Shown piece by piece: positions 35,165 through 44,614 of a DNA stretch of 64,000 nt. The DNA is from Streptomyces sp. HUAS ZL42 (lineage in GTDB: Bacteria; Actinomycetota; Actinomycetes; Streptomycetales; Streptomycetaceae), in the NCBI RefSeq assembly GCF_040782645.1, contig NZ_CP160403.1:8157001-8221000 (forward strand). Direction: 5' to 3'. Every line of letters begins with the position of its first letter. Position 1 is the stretch's first letter. The translations under genes and the position numbers were made by a program. The notes under the pieces are model-generated. The model saw nothing but the letters and a program-made list of their open reading frames with translations. It was not told the origin of the DNA and ran no database searches.

Positions 35165-35192
35165 CATGCCCTGAAGAGCTGGCAGGGGCATG
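35165..35192 (+). promoter_or_regulatory. Inverted repeat in the leader of the C39 peptidase gene
   Basis: CATGCCCTG (35165-35173) is mirrored by CAGGGGCATG (35183-35192) with a single extra G, and GGC/GCC pairs extend it. It sits in the 118-bp region between the divergent kinase and peptidase genes. Either an operator or an RNA hairpin; nothing in the sequence decides. Confidence 0.35.
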
Positions 35193-35268
35193 CCGCCTCC
35201 GTCCATAGTTGGCGCACACAGCCACGCATTGGATCCGCCCCGACTCGGACCTGGGGGTCTTGACGCCC

Positions 35269-36639
35269 ATGAGCAGAGCCGAACAGCCGTCCCGCAGAAC
35301 CGTCCTGGCAGTCGCGGTCGCCGCCGCGGTCGCGGGCGGCGCGAGCCCGGCGGCGGCCGCCACCACGGCCGACGCCACCGCCACCGGCGGCGCAGATGAA
35401 GCCCCGGCCCGCCCGGTGGACAACCGCGCCTGGATCTCGTACACGGACTGGTGCGGTGGCACCGCCAGGGGGACCCGGGTCGTCGCGGGTGCCCGTCCCG
35501 GCATCGTGATCGCCACGCCCGCGGGCACCACCGACTACCCGGACCCGCACACGGGGACGACCGCCGCCTGGGAGTACGCCACCTGGACGTCCCCGGCCCA
35601 CAAGCTCACCGTCCCCTCCACCGAGGCGATCGCCTCGTGGAACGCGCACACCCCGGACGGCACCTGGCTCCAGATCGAGCTGACGGGCACGTACTCCGAC
35701 GGCACGGCCGCCCCCTGGTACGTGATGGGCCGCTGGGCGGCCGGCGACCAGGACATCAGGCGGACCTCCGTCGACGACCAGACGGACGGGAAGAGCACCA
35801 TCTGGACGGACACCTTCGCGATCGACGACGCCACGACGGGCCTGCGCCTGACGTCGTACCGGCTGCGGCTGACCCTCTACCGCAGGCCCGGCACGAAGCT
35901 CACGCCCACCGTGTGGCGCGTCGGGGCGATGGGCTCCGACATCCCCGACCGCTTCACCGTCCCGGCGACCACGCCCGGCCTGGCCGGGGAATTGATCGTC
36001 CCGCGCTATTCGCAGGAGATCCACGCGGGCCAGTACCCGGAGTACGACAACGGCGGCGAGGCCTGGTGCAGCCCCACCTCCTCTCAGATGATCATCGAGT
36101 ACTGGGGCGGCCGGCTCACCCCGCAGCAACTGGCGTGGGTCGACCCGGCGTACGCCGACCCGCAGGTGTGCCACGCGGCCCGGTACACGTACGACTACCA
36201 GTACAACGGCTGCGGCAACTGGCCGTTCAACGCCGCCTACGCGGCCACCTTCAAGGGCCTCCAGGGTGTCGTCACCCGGCTGGGCTCCCTGACCGACCTG
36301 GAGACGCTGATCGCGGCCGGTATCCCGGCCATCACGTCCCAGTCCTTCCGCAAGGAGGAGCTCACCGGCGCGGGCTACGGCACCTCCGGTCATCTGATGA
36401 CCGTGATCGGCTTCACCGCCGACGGCGACGTGATCGCCAACGACCCGGCCTCACCGAGCGACGAGGCGGTGCGGCGCGTCTACAGGCGGCGCGAGTGGGA
36501 AAACATCTGGCTTCGGACCAAGCGGTACAACGCCTCCGGCAAGGTTGTCTCCGGTACGGGCGGCGTCTGTTACCTCTACTTCCCGGCACAGCCGACGGCG
36601 CGGCAGCGCAGGGCGCTCGCGGCGGTGGGCGTGCGCTGA
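35269..36639 (+). CDS. Secreted C39-family peptidase with Tat-type signal
   Basis: A 456-residue protein. The N-terminus SRRTVLAVAVAAAVAGGA is a twin-arginine-like signal ending near Ala-rich residue 31. About residues 50-235 form a beta-rich accessory domain (ISYTDWCGGTARGTRVV; LQIELTGTYSDGTAAPWYVM). The peptidase_C39_2 domain follows with C267 in GEAWCSPTSSQM, H375 in SGHLMTVIGF, and N391-D392 as third site. It is likely an extracellular cysteine peptidase. ATG 35269 starts the signal; a TTG at 35209 in frame would put 20 residues before it and is less likely. Confidence 0.85.
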   Translation: MSRAEQPSRRTVLAVAVAAAVAGGASPAAAATTADATATGGADEAPARPVDNRAWISYTDWCGGTARGTRVVAGARPGIVIATPAGTTDYPDPHTGTTAAWEYATWTSPAHKLTVPSTEAIASWNAHTPDGTWLQIELTGTYSDGTAAPWYVMGRWAAGDQDIRRTSVDDQTDGKSTIWTDTFAIDDATTGLRLTSYRLRLTLYRRPGTKLTPTVWRVGAMGSDIPDRFTVPATTPGLAGELIVPRYSQEIHAGQYPEYDNGGEAWCSPTSSQMIIEYWGGRLTPQQLAWVDPAYADPQVCHAARYTYDYQYNGCGNWPFNAAYAATFKGLQGVVTRLGSLTDLETLIAAGIPAITSQSFRKEELTGAGYGTSGHLMTVIGFTADGDVIANDPASPSDEAVRRVYRRREWENIWLRTKRYNASGKVVSGTGGVCYLYFPAQPTARQRRALAAVGVR

Positions 36640-36646
36640 AGCAGCG

Positions 36647-36668
36647 GGGCCCCGGGTGACCGGGGCCC
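36647..36668 (+). terminator. Hairpin terminator after the C39 peptidase gene
   Basis: GGGCCCCGG (36647-36655) pairs with CCGGGGCCC (36660-36668) around a GTGA tetraloop, seven bases past the stop codon. Confidence 0.75.
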
Positions 36669-36784
36669 TGTGACCAACCTCTCGGCCGCGAAAGCCCCTG
36701 TCGGTGGCAAGGTGGACGGACCGGTCGGGGGGCCACCGGGACCGGTGGGGGAGCCCACCGCCCGCACGACCTCAGCGAGAAACG

Positions 36785-36925
36785 ATGACCGCACACGCAG
36801 CCACCGCCGCCCGCACCCGTACCGGCGGCCCCGAGGACGACGGTCCGAAGACCCTCGAGAACATCCTGGGCTGGATCCTCGTCGTGGTGATCGCGATGCT
36901 GGTGACCCAAGTCGGACTGCTGTGA
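36785..36925 (+). CDS. SCO1431-family single-span membrane micro-protein
   Basis: A 46-residue protein: a soluble N-terminus (MTAHAATAARTRTGGPEDDG) and one C-terminal membrane helix (LGWILVVVIAMLVTQVGLL). From memory this equals the streptomycete SCO1431 family, whose function is unknown. The ATG has a weak GCGAGAA site. It lies between the C39 peptidase terminator and the TetR gene on the same strand. Confidence 0.75.
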   Translation: MTAHAATAARTRTGGPEDDGPKTLENILGWILVVVIAMLVTQVGLL

Positions 36926-36972
36926 TCTGACCCAGGACCCGACCTGCCATACTGCGGATGTCCCGCCGCCCG

Positions 36973-37006
36973 TTGGAGACCAGGGTCTGAATTGAATATT
37001 AGTCAA
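36973..37006 (+). promoter_or_regulatory. Promoter with overlapping TetR-type operator
   Basis: TTGGAG (36973-36978) and TATTAG (36997-37002) are spaced by 18 bases. The -10 lies within TTGAATATTAGTCAA (36992-37006), a 15-bp near-palindrome with one mismatch. This is typical of a TetR repressor binding its own promoter. Confidence 0.5.
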
Positions 37007-37648
37007 CAGCCCGTCGTGCGCCCCCGGGCCCGCGGCACCGAGCGCTCGCTGGCACGCCGCGCCGAACTCATCGCCATCGGGCGGAGGTTGTTCGCCGACA
37101 CCTCGTACGACGCGCTCTCGATGGACGACATCGCCCGCCAGGCACATGTCGCCAAGGGGCTGATCTACTACTACTTCCAGTCCAAGCGCGGGTACTACCT
37201 GGCGATCATCGAGGACTCCGTGGCCGACCTGGTCACCTTCGCGGCGAGCGGTCTCCAACTGCCCCCGGTGGACCGGGTCCATCGCACCATCGACGGCTAT
37301 CTGCGCTACGCCGAGCACAACCAGGCCGCCTACCGCACCATCGTCAGCGGCGGCGTCGGCTTCGACACCGAGGTGCACTCCATACGGGACGGGGTGCGCG
37401 AGGCGATCGTCGCCACCATCGCCGAGGGCGCCTACGGCAGCACCGACATCTCGCCGCTCGCCCGCATGGGCCTGCTCGCCTGGGTGTGCAGCGTCGAGGG
37501 CGTCACCCTCGACTGGATCGACCGCCCCGAACTGTCCCGGGACACCATGCGAGAGCTACTGGTGAGGACGCTGGGCGGCTCCATGCGGGCGATAGAGGAG
37601 CTGGACCCCTCGTACCCGGCCCCGGGGCCCGCCCGCCGGGGGGCATGA
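36992..37648 (+). CDS. TetR-family transcriptional regulator
   Basis: Up to 218 residues. The helix-turn-helix is at about 25-70 (RAELIAIGRRLFADTSYDAL; MDDIARQAHVAKGLIYYYFQ) and a helical ligand domain follows. The start is uncertain. The longest frame begins with TTG 36992, which coincides with the first base of a palindrome inside the promoter. A GTG at 37016 would lie only a few bases from the expected transcript start and give a nearly leaderless mRNA. The targets are unknown; autoregulation is likely. A perfect bidirectional hairpin follows. Confidence 0.85.
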   Translation: MNISQQPVVRPRARGTERSLARRAELIAIGRRLFADTSYDALSMDDIARQAHVAKGLIYYYFQSKRGYYLAIIEDSVADLVTFAASGLQLPPVDRVHRTIDGYLRYAEHNQAAYRTIVSGGVGFDTEVHSIRDGVREAIVATIAEGAYGSTDISPLARMGLLAWVCSVEGVTLDWIDRPELSRDTMRELLVRTLGGSMRAIEELDPSYPAPGPARRGA

Positions 37649-37653
37649 GCAAA

Positions 37654-37681
37654 GGGGCGGAGGCTCTTGAACCTCCGCCCC
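37654..37681. terminator. Bidirectional terminator between TetR and chitinase genes
   Basis: GGGGCGGAGG (37654-37663) and CCTCCGCCCC (37672-37681) form a perfect 10-bp stem with an 8-base loop between the two convergent stop codons. Confidence 0.85.
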
Positions 37682-37688
37682 GGCCGGA

Positions 37689-38930
<1,242 letters not shown>

Positions 38931-39004
38931 CGGGTGTCTCCTCGCAGAGGACAGGGAGGGAACGCACGCCGATTGGCATGAACGCGGGGAGGCGTTGGAC
39001 TGAA

Positions 39005-39046
39005 ACCGTAGGAGGACTAGACCAATTGGTCAATGGTTCGGACCAA
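39005..39046 (-). promoter_or_regulatory. Chitinase promoter with direct repeats (dre-like sites)
   Basis: Minus strand: direct repeats TTGGTCCGAACC (39046-39035) and TTGGTCTAGTCC (39025-39014), -35 TTGACC (39033-39028), 17 bases, -10 TACGGT (39010-39005). A perfect 12-bp palindrome GACCAATTGGTC (39020-39031) overlaps them. The repeats resemble both the chitinase direct repeats and the DasR site core TGGTCTAGACCA known from Streptomyces. The rest of the 338-base spacer (38931-39268) I read as leaders of the two divergent genes. Confidence 0.85.
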
Positions 39047-39268
39047 TTTCGCCCGCGTGCGACCGGGCGGGGAATTTCTTGAAGTAAGCGGTCGTTAACT
39101 GGTGACGCGATGCCTCCAATCGGGCATACTCACAGCGCAGAGCCGCTGGTCAGCAGCTTCCGAGACCCGGGAGTGCGAGCATCGGCCAGCACCTGTACGA
39201 CCGGCGGAGCCGCCCCGACCCATGGCGCGCGTCCACCGATGTGCCCGAAAAGGGAGGAGAGCGTCGCC

Positions 39269-40441
39269 ATGCCCGACCGCGCCCCGCAGCCGGTGGACCG
39301 TCAACTGCCCACGGACGAGGCCCGGGATCTGATCTCGCTCGTCCGCGACATCGCGCAGCGCGAGATCGCCCCGAAGGCGGCCGAGGAGGAGGAGGCCGGA
39401 CGCTTCCCCCGCGAGGTCTTCACCCTCCTGTCGGAGTCGGGACTGCTCGGCCTGCCGTACGACTCCGAGTACGGCGGCGGCGACCAGCCCTACGAGGTCT
39501 ACCTCCAGGTCCTCGAGGAACTCGCCGCGGCCCGCCTCACCGTCGGACTCGGCGTCAGTGTCCACACCCTGGCCTCCTACGCGCTCGCCACCTACGGCAC
39601 CAAGGAGCAGCAGGTCGAACACCTGCCCGCGATGCTCGGCGGCGGACTGCTCGGCGCGTACTGCCTCTCCGAGCCGTCCTCCGGCTCGGACGCGGCAGCC
39701 CTGCGGACGAAGGCCGTGCGGGAGGGCGGCGAATGGGTGATCACCGGCACCAAGGCCTGGATCACGCACGGCGGTATCGCCGACTTCTACACCGTCATGG
39801 CGCGCACCGGCGAGGAGGGGCCGCGCGGGATCACCGCTTTCCTGGTCCCCGGCGACGCCGAAGGTCTGAGCGCTGCCGCCCCGGAGAAGAAGATGGGCAT
39901 GAGGGGCTCGCCAACGGCCCAGGTCCACTTCGACGGCGTCCGCGTCGGCGACGACCGGCGCATCGGCGACGAGGGCCAGGGCTTCGCGATCGCCCTGTCC
40001 GCGCTCGACTCCGGGCGGCTCGGCATCGCGGCCTGCGCCATCGGTGTGGCCCAGGCGGCGCTCGACGAGGCGGTCGCCTATGCGGCCGGGCGGCAGCAGT
40101 TCGGGCGGCCGATCTCCGACTTCCAGGGGCTGCGCTTCATGCTCGCCGACATGGCGACCCAGATCGAGGCGGGCCGGGCCCTGTACCTGGCGGCGGCGCG
40201 GCTGCGGGACGCCGGCCGGCCGTTCGCCAAGCAGGCCGCCATGGCCAAGCTGCACTGCACCGACACCGCCATGAAGGTCACCACCGACGCCGTGCAGTTC
40301 CTCGGCGGGTACGGCTACACCGCGGACTTCCCGGTCGAGCGCTACATGCGCGAGGCCAAGGTCCTGCAGATCGTCGAGGGCACCAACCAGATCCAGCGGA
40401 TGGTCATCGCCCGTCATCTCGCGGGTCCGGAGACGCGCTGA
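39269..40441 (+). CDS. Acyl-CoA dehydrogenase
   Basis: A 390-residue flavoenzyme. Signatures: YCLSEPSSGSDAAALRTKAV (FAD/substrate region), WITHGGIADFYTVMAR, FGRPISDFQGLRFMLADM and the C-terminal YMREAKVLQIVEGTNQIQR with the catalytic base E370. It oxidises acyl-CoA to enoyl-CoA, handing electrons to ETF; chain length or branch preference is not evident. ATG 39269 has GGAGGAG upstream; the longer frame from 39110 has no coding look. It is divergent from the chitinase. Confidence 0.93.
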   Translation: MPDRAPQPVDRQLPTDEARDLISLVRDIAQREIAPKAAEEEEAGRFPREVFTLLSESGLLGLPYDSEYGGGDQPYEVYLQVLEELAAARLTVGLGVSVHTLASYALATYGTKEQQVEHLPAMLGGGLLGAYCLSEPSSGSDAAALRTKAVREGGEWVITGTKAWITHGGIADFYTVMARTGEEGPRGITAFLVPGDAEGLSAAAPEKKMGMRGSPTAQVHFDGVRVGDDRRIGDEGQGFAIALSALDSGRLGIAACAIGVAQAALDEAVAYAAGRQQFGRPISDFQGLRFMLADMATQIEAGRALYLAAARLRDAGRPFAKQAAMAKLHCTDTAMKVTTDAVQFLGGYGYTADFPVERYMREAKVLQIVEGTNQIQRMVIARHLAGPETR

Positions 40442-40634
40442 ACTGACCACGGCTGACCTGCGGGGCCACCAGCTTCACCCACTCCGGGTCGTGGCGGCCC
40501 GGCAGGGTGCGCCCCCGGTCGGCCCAGGTGCGCATCAGGGCCTGGTAGATGGGCGGGTCCTGCGGCTGCGGCGGGGCGAGCGGAACCGATCCTGCAGGGA
40601 GACGGACGAAAGTCCGGGTGCGCATGAGGGTCAT
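40404..40634 (-). CDS. Small conserved-looking hypothetical protein
   Basis: A 76-residue protein containing PPIYQALMRTWADRGRTLPG and HDPEWVKLVAPQV, which has the composition of a real actinobacterial protein, and I faintly recall similar small proteins after this dehydrogenase in Streptomyces. It overlaps the 3' end of the acyl-CoA dehydrogenase by 38 bp. No ribosome binding site is visible before ATG 40634 or the in-frame ATG 40625, so a leaderless transcript is possible. Function unknown. Confidence 0.5.
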   Translation of the reverse strand: MTLMRTRTFVRLPAGSVPLAPPQPQDPPIYQALMRTWADRGRTLPGRHDPEWVKLVAPQVSRGQFSASPDPRDDGR

Positions 40635-40705
40635 ACCGGGGCAACGCGGAGGCGGCCTCGCAGGTCACCACCGCCCGGAATCGGCCATGGGTTCGCCGGG
40701 GTCCG

Positions 40706-41036
40706 GTTCGGCATCTGGTTTACGACGACCTCCTGACGTACCTTCAGCCCTCTGTCTCCAGGGGGTGGGCCGTGGCCGACGGCCCACCCGTACCGCTCGA
40801 CGAGTACCCCGTGCACCAGGTGCCCCTGCCGACGAGGCACACGGCGACCGGGGACCGCAACGCCTACGACCGCTGCGCCTTCCACGTCCTCGACCATGAG
40901 GGCCGCGCCCCTGCTGATCGCCGGGCTCGGTGTGTACCCGAACCCGCTTCGGTCAAGACGGCCACATCGGGTACGGCTCGATCGGCCGGCACGACCCGAG
41001 CGGCTTCACCGGCTTCGAATCGGTCGCGCGGTAAGG
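40706..41036 (+). pseudogene. Decayed gene remnant with frameshifts
   Basis: One frame reads HLVYDDLLTYLQPSVSRGWA through PVPLDEYPVHQVPLPTRHTA and NAYDRCAFHVLDHEGRA; after an extra C near 40909 it continues in the next frame as LLIAGLGVYPNP; then in a third frame as GHIGYGSIGRHDPSGF ending at TAA 41034-41036. These pieces resemble parts of a family I recall from actinobacteria (NxYDRC...DHEG...LLIAGLGVYPN), whose intact members are far longer, so the middle is deleted. A further fragment (FGEVAVPADPGTLILHHGSL to RGSYWS, ending 41253) may be the end of a second dead gene. No intact gene is visible from 40635 to 41263. Confidence 0.6.
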
Positions 41037-41263
41037 GAGTTGAGGACGTGGCCTGGGCACCGGAGGGCACGGGTGACCGTATGCGACGTGCACCGTGCCG
41101 GGCCGCTCGGGGCGCCGTTCTTCGTCATGGCACGCGCCCAGGGACGCGTGCCGCGTGCATTTCGGAGAGGTCGCCGTCCCCGCGGACCCGGGCACACTGA
41201 TCCTGCACCACGGCAGCCTGCGCGCCATGGTGCGGGGCAGCTACTGGAGTTGAGCGACGTGGC

Positions 41264-41701
41264 TCAGGCGGCCTGGCGCCGCATCGCCGGTACGCGCATC
41301 GGGCGCGAGCCCGGGCCGCCGACGTGCGAGAAGGGCTGCATCCGCCAGTCGAGTCCCTGAGGGAGCGTCAACAGGAGGGCGGTGTCCTGCTCCTGGGGCT
41401 CCGTGGACTCGTCCGCGGACCGGGCCTCCCCCACCCTGCGGCCCGTACCGGCGCAGACCGTGAGACCGAACGGGTTCCACGGCGAGGCGCACAGCGCGTG
41501 CTCCGGCAGAACGTCCTCGTCCGCGAGGAGAGCGATGGGCTGCGCGCAGTCCGGGCAGATCACCCGGTACATCTCGAAGGTGTCGTACGCGTCGAGCTCG
41601 TCACCGTCGAAGTCGTCGGGTTCGACGCCCTCCGGCGACGGCTCGACAACCGGCTGGAGCCGCTTGGGCGCGGTACGACCTGGGCGCTTAAGACTCTGCA
41701 T
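41264..41701 (-). CDS. Conserved hypothetical protein with CxxC
   Basis: A 145-residue soluble acidic protein. After a basic N-terminus comes a run rich in Asp and Glu (DDFDGDELDAYDTFEMYRV), then ICPDCAQPIALLADEDVLPE with a CxxC, then HALCASPWNPFGLTVCAGTG with two more cysteines, which together could bind one zinc. The C-terminus (DTALLLTLPQGLDWRMQPFS) looks conserved. I recall it only as a Streptomyces protein of unknown role. ATG 41701; it is divergent from the Lrp gene to its right. Confidence 0.7.
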   Translation of the reverse strand: MQSLKRPGRTAPKRLQPVVEPSPEGVEPDDFDGDELDAYDTFEMYRVICPDCAQPIALLADEDVLPEHALCASPWNPFGLTVCAGTGRRVGEARSADESTEPQEQDTALLLTLPQGLDWRMQPFSHVGGPGSRPMRVPAMRRQAA

Positions 41702-41969
41702 GTGATTCTCCCCCTAGGGCTGGGCCGTGAAGGCGCTGCGGCCTCGACCACAGCAAGCACTTCCCGCCCCGTCTCGGCGGTAATCACGAGACCATCACGA
41801 AGGCGTTTCGAGGGCTGTGGTGTTCGTCACATGCCACTCGCAGGTGCCCGGTGCGGCGCTTTTCTCCCCCACGTGGCTCACAGGCGACGCTCGGGCGCAT
41901 CACGAACCGGGCATGACCTGGGCCGCTCAGGTATCCGAGGAGATCATGCGCACTGTAGGTTCTTGCGCC

Positions 41970-42410
41970 ATGGAGGAGCTGGACCGACAGATCGTGCAGC
42001 TGCTCGTCAAGGACGGGCGGATGAGCTACACGGACCTGGGCAAGGCCACGGGCCTGTCCACGTCCGCCGTGCACCAGCGGGTGCGGCGGCTGGAGCAGCG
42101 TGGGGTCATCCGCGGTTACGCCGCGGTCGTCGACCCGGAAGCCGTCGGGCTGCCCCTGACCGCGTTCATCTCGGTCAAACCGTTCGACCCCAGCGCCCCC
42201 GACGACATCGCGGACCGCCTCGCCGACGTCCCGGAGATCGAGGCCTGCCACAGCGTGGCCGGCGACGAGAACTACATCCTCAAGGTCCGCGTCGCCACAC
42301 CGCACGAGCTGGAGGAACTACTGGCCCGGCTGCGAGGGCTGGCGGGGGTGTCGACGCGGACGACGGTCGTCCTCTCGACGCCGTACGAAGCACGCCCGCC
42401 GCGCGTCTAG
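41970..42410 (+). CDS. Lrp/AsnC-family transcriptional regulator
   Basis: A 146-residue regulator with the canonical N-terminus MEELDRQIVQLLVKDGRMSY, recognition helix LSTSAVHQRVRRLEQRGVI, and RAM domain (YAAVVDPEAVGLPLTAFIS; ACHSVAGDENYILKVRV). I chose ATG 41970 for that N-terminus; TAGGTT at 41956-41961 would place the transcript start almost on it, suggesting a leaderless mRNA. ATG 41946 is an alternative with GAGGAG only three bases ahead. It may control the amidohydrolase gene 65 bp downstream. Confidence 0.88.
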   Translation: MEELDRQIVQLLVKDGRMSYTDLGKATGLSTSAVHQRVRRLEQRGVIRGYAAVVDPEAVGLPLTAFISVKPFDPSAPDDIADRLADVPEIEACHSVAGDENYILKVRVATPHELEELLARLRGLAGVSTRTTVVLSTPYEARPPRV

Positions 42411-42475
42411 GGCCAGGCCCCACCACGGCGCACCCGAGTGCAGGGCGCGGGGCTGCGGGCGGGAAACTGTCCCTC

Positions 42476-44077
42476 ATGAGTGAACGCACGCCCGAGCCGA
42501 ACACCGTCCTCCTCCGCCGAGGCGAGGTGCACAGCCCCGCCGACCCCTTCGCCACCGCGATGGTCGTGGAGCACGGACAAGTCGCCTGGGTCGGATCCGA
42601 GGGTGCCGCCGACGCCTTCGCGGACGGCGTGGACGAGGTGATCGACCTGGACGGGGCCCTGGTCACCCCGGCGTTCACCGACGCACATGTGCACACCACG
42701 TCCACGGGCCTCGCGCTCACCGGCCTCGACCTGTCCGACGCCCCCTCCCTGGAGGCGGCCCTGACGCTCGTACGGGACTTCGCCGCCGCCCGCCCGCACG
42801 ACCGCGTCCTGCTCGGCCACGGCTGGGACGCGGCCCGCTGGCCCGGCGGCCGCCCCCCGACGCGGGCGGAGCTGGACGAGGCCACGGACGGACGCCCGTT
42901 GTACCTCTCGCGGATCGACGTCCACTCGGCGGTCGTCACGACGGCCCTGCTCGACCTGGCCCCCGGCGTCGGCGCGGTGGACGGCCCGCTCACCCGCGAC
43001 GACCACCACGCCGTACGCGCCGCCGCGTTCGCAGCCGTAACGCCTGGGCAGCGCACCGATGCCCAGCGCGCCGCCCTCGCCCGGGCCGCATCGCTCGGCA
43101 TCGGCTCCGTCCACGAGTGCGCGGGGCCGGCGATCTCCTCCGAGGACGACTTCACGGAGCTCCTGCGGCTCGCCGCCGAGGAGGCTGGCCCGCGCGTGAT
43201 CGGCTACTGGGCCGAGTTGGATGCCGACAAGGCGCGGGAGCTGGGCGCGGCCGGTGCGGCCGGCGACCTCTTCGTGGACGGAGCCCTCGGCTCGCACACG
43301 GCCTGCCTGCACCAGCCGTACACCGACGCCGACCACACCGGTACCGCCTACCTCGACGCCGCCGCGGTCGCCGCGCATGTCGCCGCCTGCACCGAGGCGG
43401 GCCTCCAGGCGGGCTTCCACGCGATCGGCGACGCCGCCGTGACCGCGGTGGTCGAGGGAGTGCGCGCCGCCGCCGAGAAGGTGGGCCTGGCCCGTGTCCG
43501 CGCCGCCCGGCACCGCGTGGAGCACGCCGAGATGCTCACCCCCGGCACCATCGCCGCCTTCGCCGAACTGGGCCTGACCGCCTCCGTCCAGCCCGCCTTC
43601 GACGCCCTGTGGGGCGGTGAGGACGGCATGTACGCCCAGCGCCTGGGCGCAGAGCGGGCCAGGACCCTGAACCCCTTCGCCGCGCTGCTGCGGGCCGGCG
43701 TCCCCCTCGCCTTCGGCTCGGACAGCCCGGTCACGCCCCTGGACCCGTGGGGCACGGTCCGTGCCGCGGCCTTCCACCGCACCCCCGAGCACCGGATCTC
43801 CGTGCGCGCCGCGTTCACCGCGCACACGCGCGGCGGCTGGCGGGCCGTCGGACGCGACGACGCGGGCGTCCTGGTGCCCGGCGCGCCGGCCGACTACGCC
43901 GTGTGGCGCACCGACGCGCTGGTGGTCCAGGCGCCCGACGACCGGGTGGCGCGCTGGTCGACCGATCCCCGCTCCGGGACCCCCGGACTGCCCGATCTGA
44001 CCCTGGGCAACGAGCTCCCCGTCTGCCTGCGCACAGTGGTGGGCGGACGGACGGTGTTCGTACGGCCGGGCGAGTGA
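42476..44077 (+). CDS. Amidohydrolase family protein (YtcJ-like)
   Basis: A 533-residue metal-dependent hydrolase. The N-terminal beta domain leads to VTPAFTDAHVHTTSTGLALT with the metal-binding HxH. Then come FVDGALGSHTACLHQPYTDA, GFHAIGDAAVTAVVEGVRAA, HRVEHAEMLTPGTIAAFAEL and LAFGSDSPVTPLDPWGTVRA with the last Asp. These are the marks of the amidohydrolase_3/YtcJ group, whose substrates are mostly unknown amides. ATG 42476 is the only start giving a normal N-terminus. The Lrp gene just upstream may regulate it. Confidence 0.9.
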   Translation: MSERTPEPNTVLLRRGEVHSPADPFATAMVVEHGQVAWVGSEGAADAFADGVDEVIDLDGALVTPAFTDAHVHTTSTGLALTGLDLSDAPSLEAALTLVRDFAAARPHDRVLLGHGWDAARWPGGRPPTRAELDEATDGRPLYLSRIDVHSAVVTTALLDLAPGVGAVDGPLTRDDHHAVRAAAFAAVTPGQRTDAQRAALARAASLGIGSVHECAGPAISSEDDFTELLRLAAEEAGPRVIGYWAELDADKARELGAAGAAGDLFVDGALGSHTACLHQPYTDADHTGTAYLDAAAVAAHVAACTEAGLQAGFHAIGDAAVTAVVEGVRAAAEKVGLARVRAARHRVEHAEMLTPGTIAAFAELGLTASVQPAFDALWGGEDGMYAQRLGAERARTLNPFAALLRAGVPLAFGSDSPVTPLDPWGTVRAAAFHRTPEHRISVRAAFTAHTRGGWRAVGRDDAGVLVPGAPADYAVWRTDALVVQAPDDRVARWSTDPRSGTPGLPDLTLGNELPVCLRTVVGGRTVFVRPGE

Positions 44078-44186
44078 TCTACCGGGGTGGCGCGATGGTG
44101 ATCATCCGCCGCCACGCCGTCGCGCGACCTGCGCATCCTCCGCGCTGACCAGCGCATTGAGTGAAGACCCGCAGGTCAAGCGGCTG

Positions 44187-44217
44187 TTGACAGGCGGCGC
44201 CCGGGGGCCGGTAGGTT
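44187..44217 (+). promoter_or_regulatory. Sigma-70-type promoter at the head of a long ppm1 leader
   Basis: TTGACA (44187-44192), then 19 bases, then TAGGTT (44212-44217). It is the best vegetative promoter between the amidohydrolase stop and ppm1. If used, ppm1 has a leader of about 390 bases. I find no gene in 44078-44614. Confidence 0.45.
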
Positions 44218-44614
44218 CGGCGGAGTCCACCACCGGACGCCCGACCGGGGAACGTCCGCGCACTCGCCGCAGCGCCGCTGGGTCAGGGACGGTGTGCCGC
44301 ACCGGGGCACCGTCACTGGGAGCCAGGCTCAGCGTCCGCGCCGCGACGGGGGAACGTTCCGGCCGGTAGGGGAGGTGTGACCCGGGTGGGGCCCGGGCGC
44401 TCAGTAGACAACGGCTTTCGGTCGATCCGCAGCCAGCGGGTCCCAGGTCGGCCCGAAGGGCGCCGGGCCCCCATCCGCAGCAGTCATACGACATCAAAAG
44501 CGAACTCTTACCCCGCTCTTGTGGAATCGACACCACCATACGAATGTGCTGTCACGTCACCGCAGGCCGCGGCCACTATGGTGGACGTCTGCGTACGGAC
44601 ATGAAGGGGCAGCA

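Noticed and set aside
40953..41228. A 91-codon minus-strand frame over the relic region
   Set aside because: Composition is Pro/Arg/His-rich, and the opposite strand shows recognisable gene fragments.
44157..44369. A 70-codon plus-strand frame starting MSEDPQVKRLLTGG
   Set aside because: It starts with TTG, lacks a ribosome binding site, overlaps the candidate ppm1 promoter and soon turns Arg/Ser-rich.
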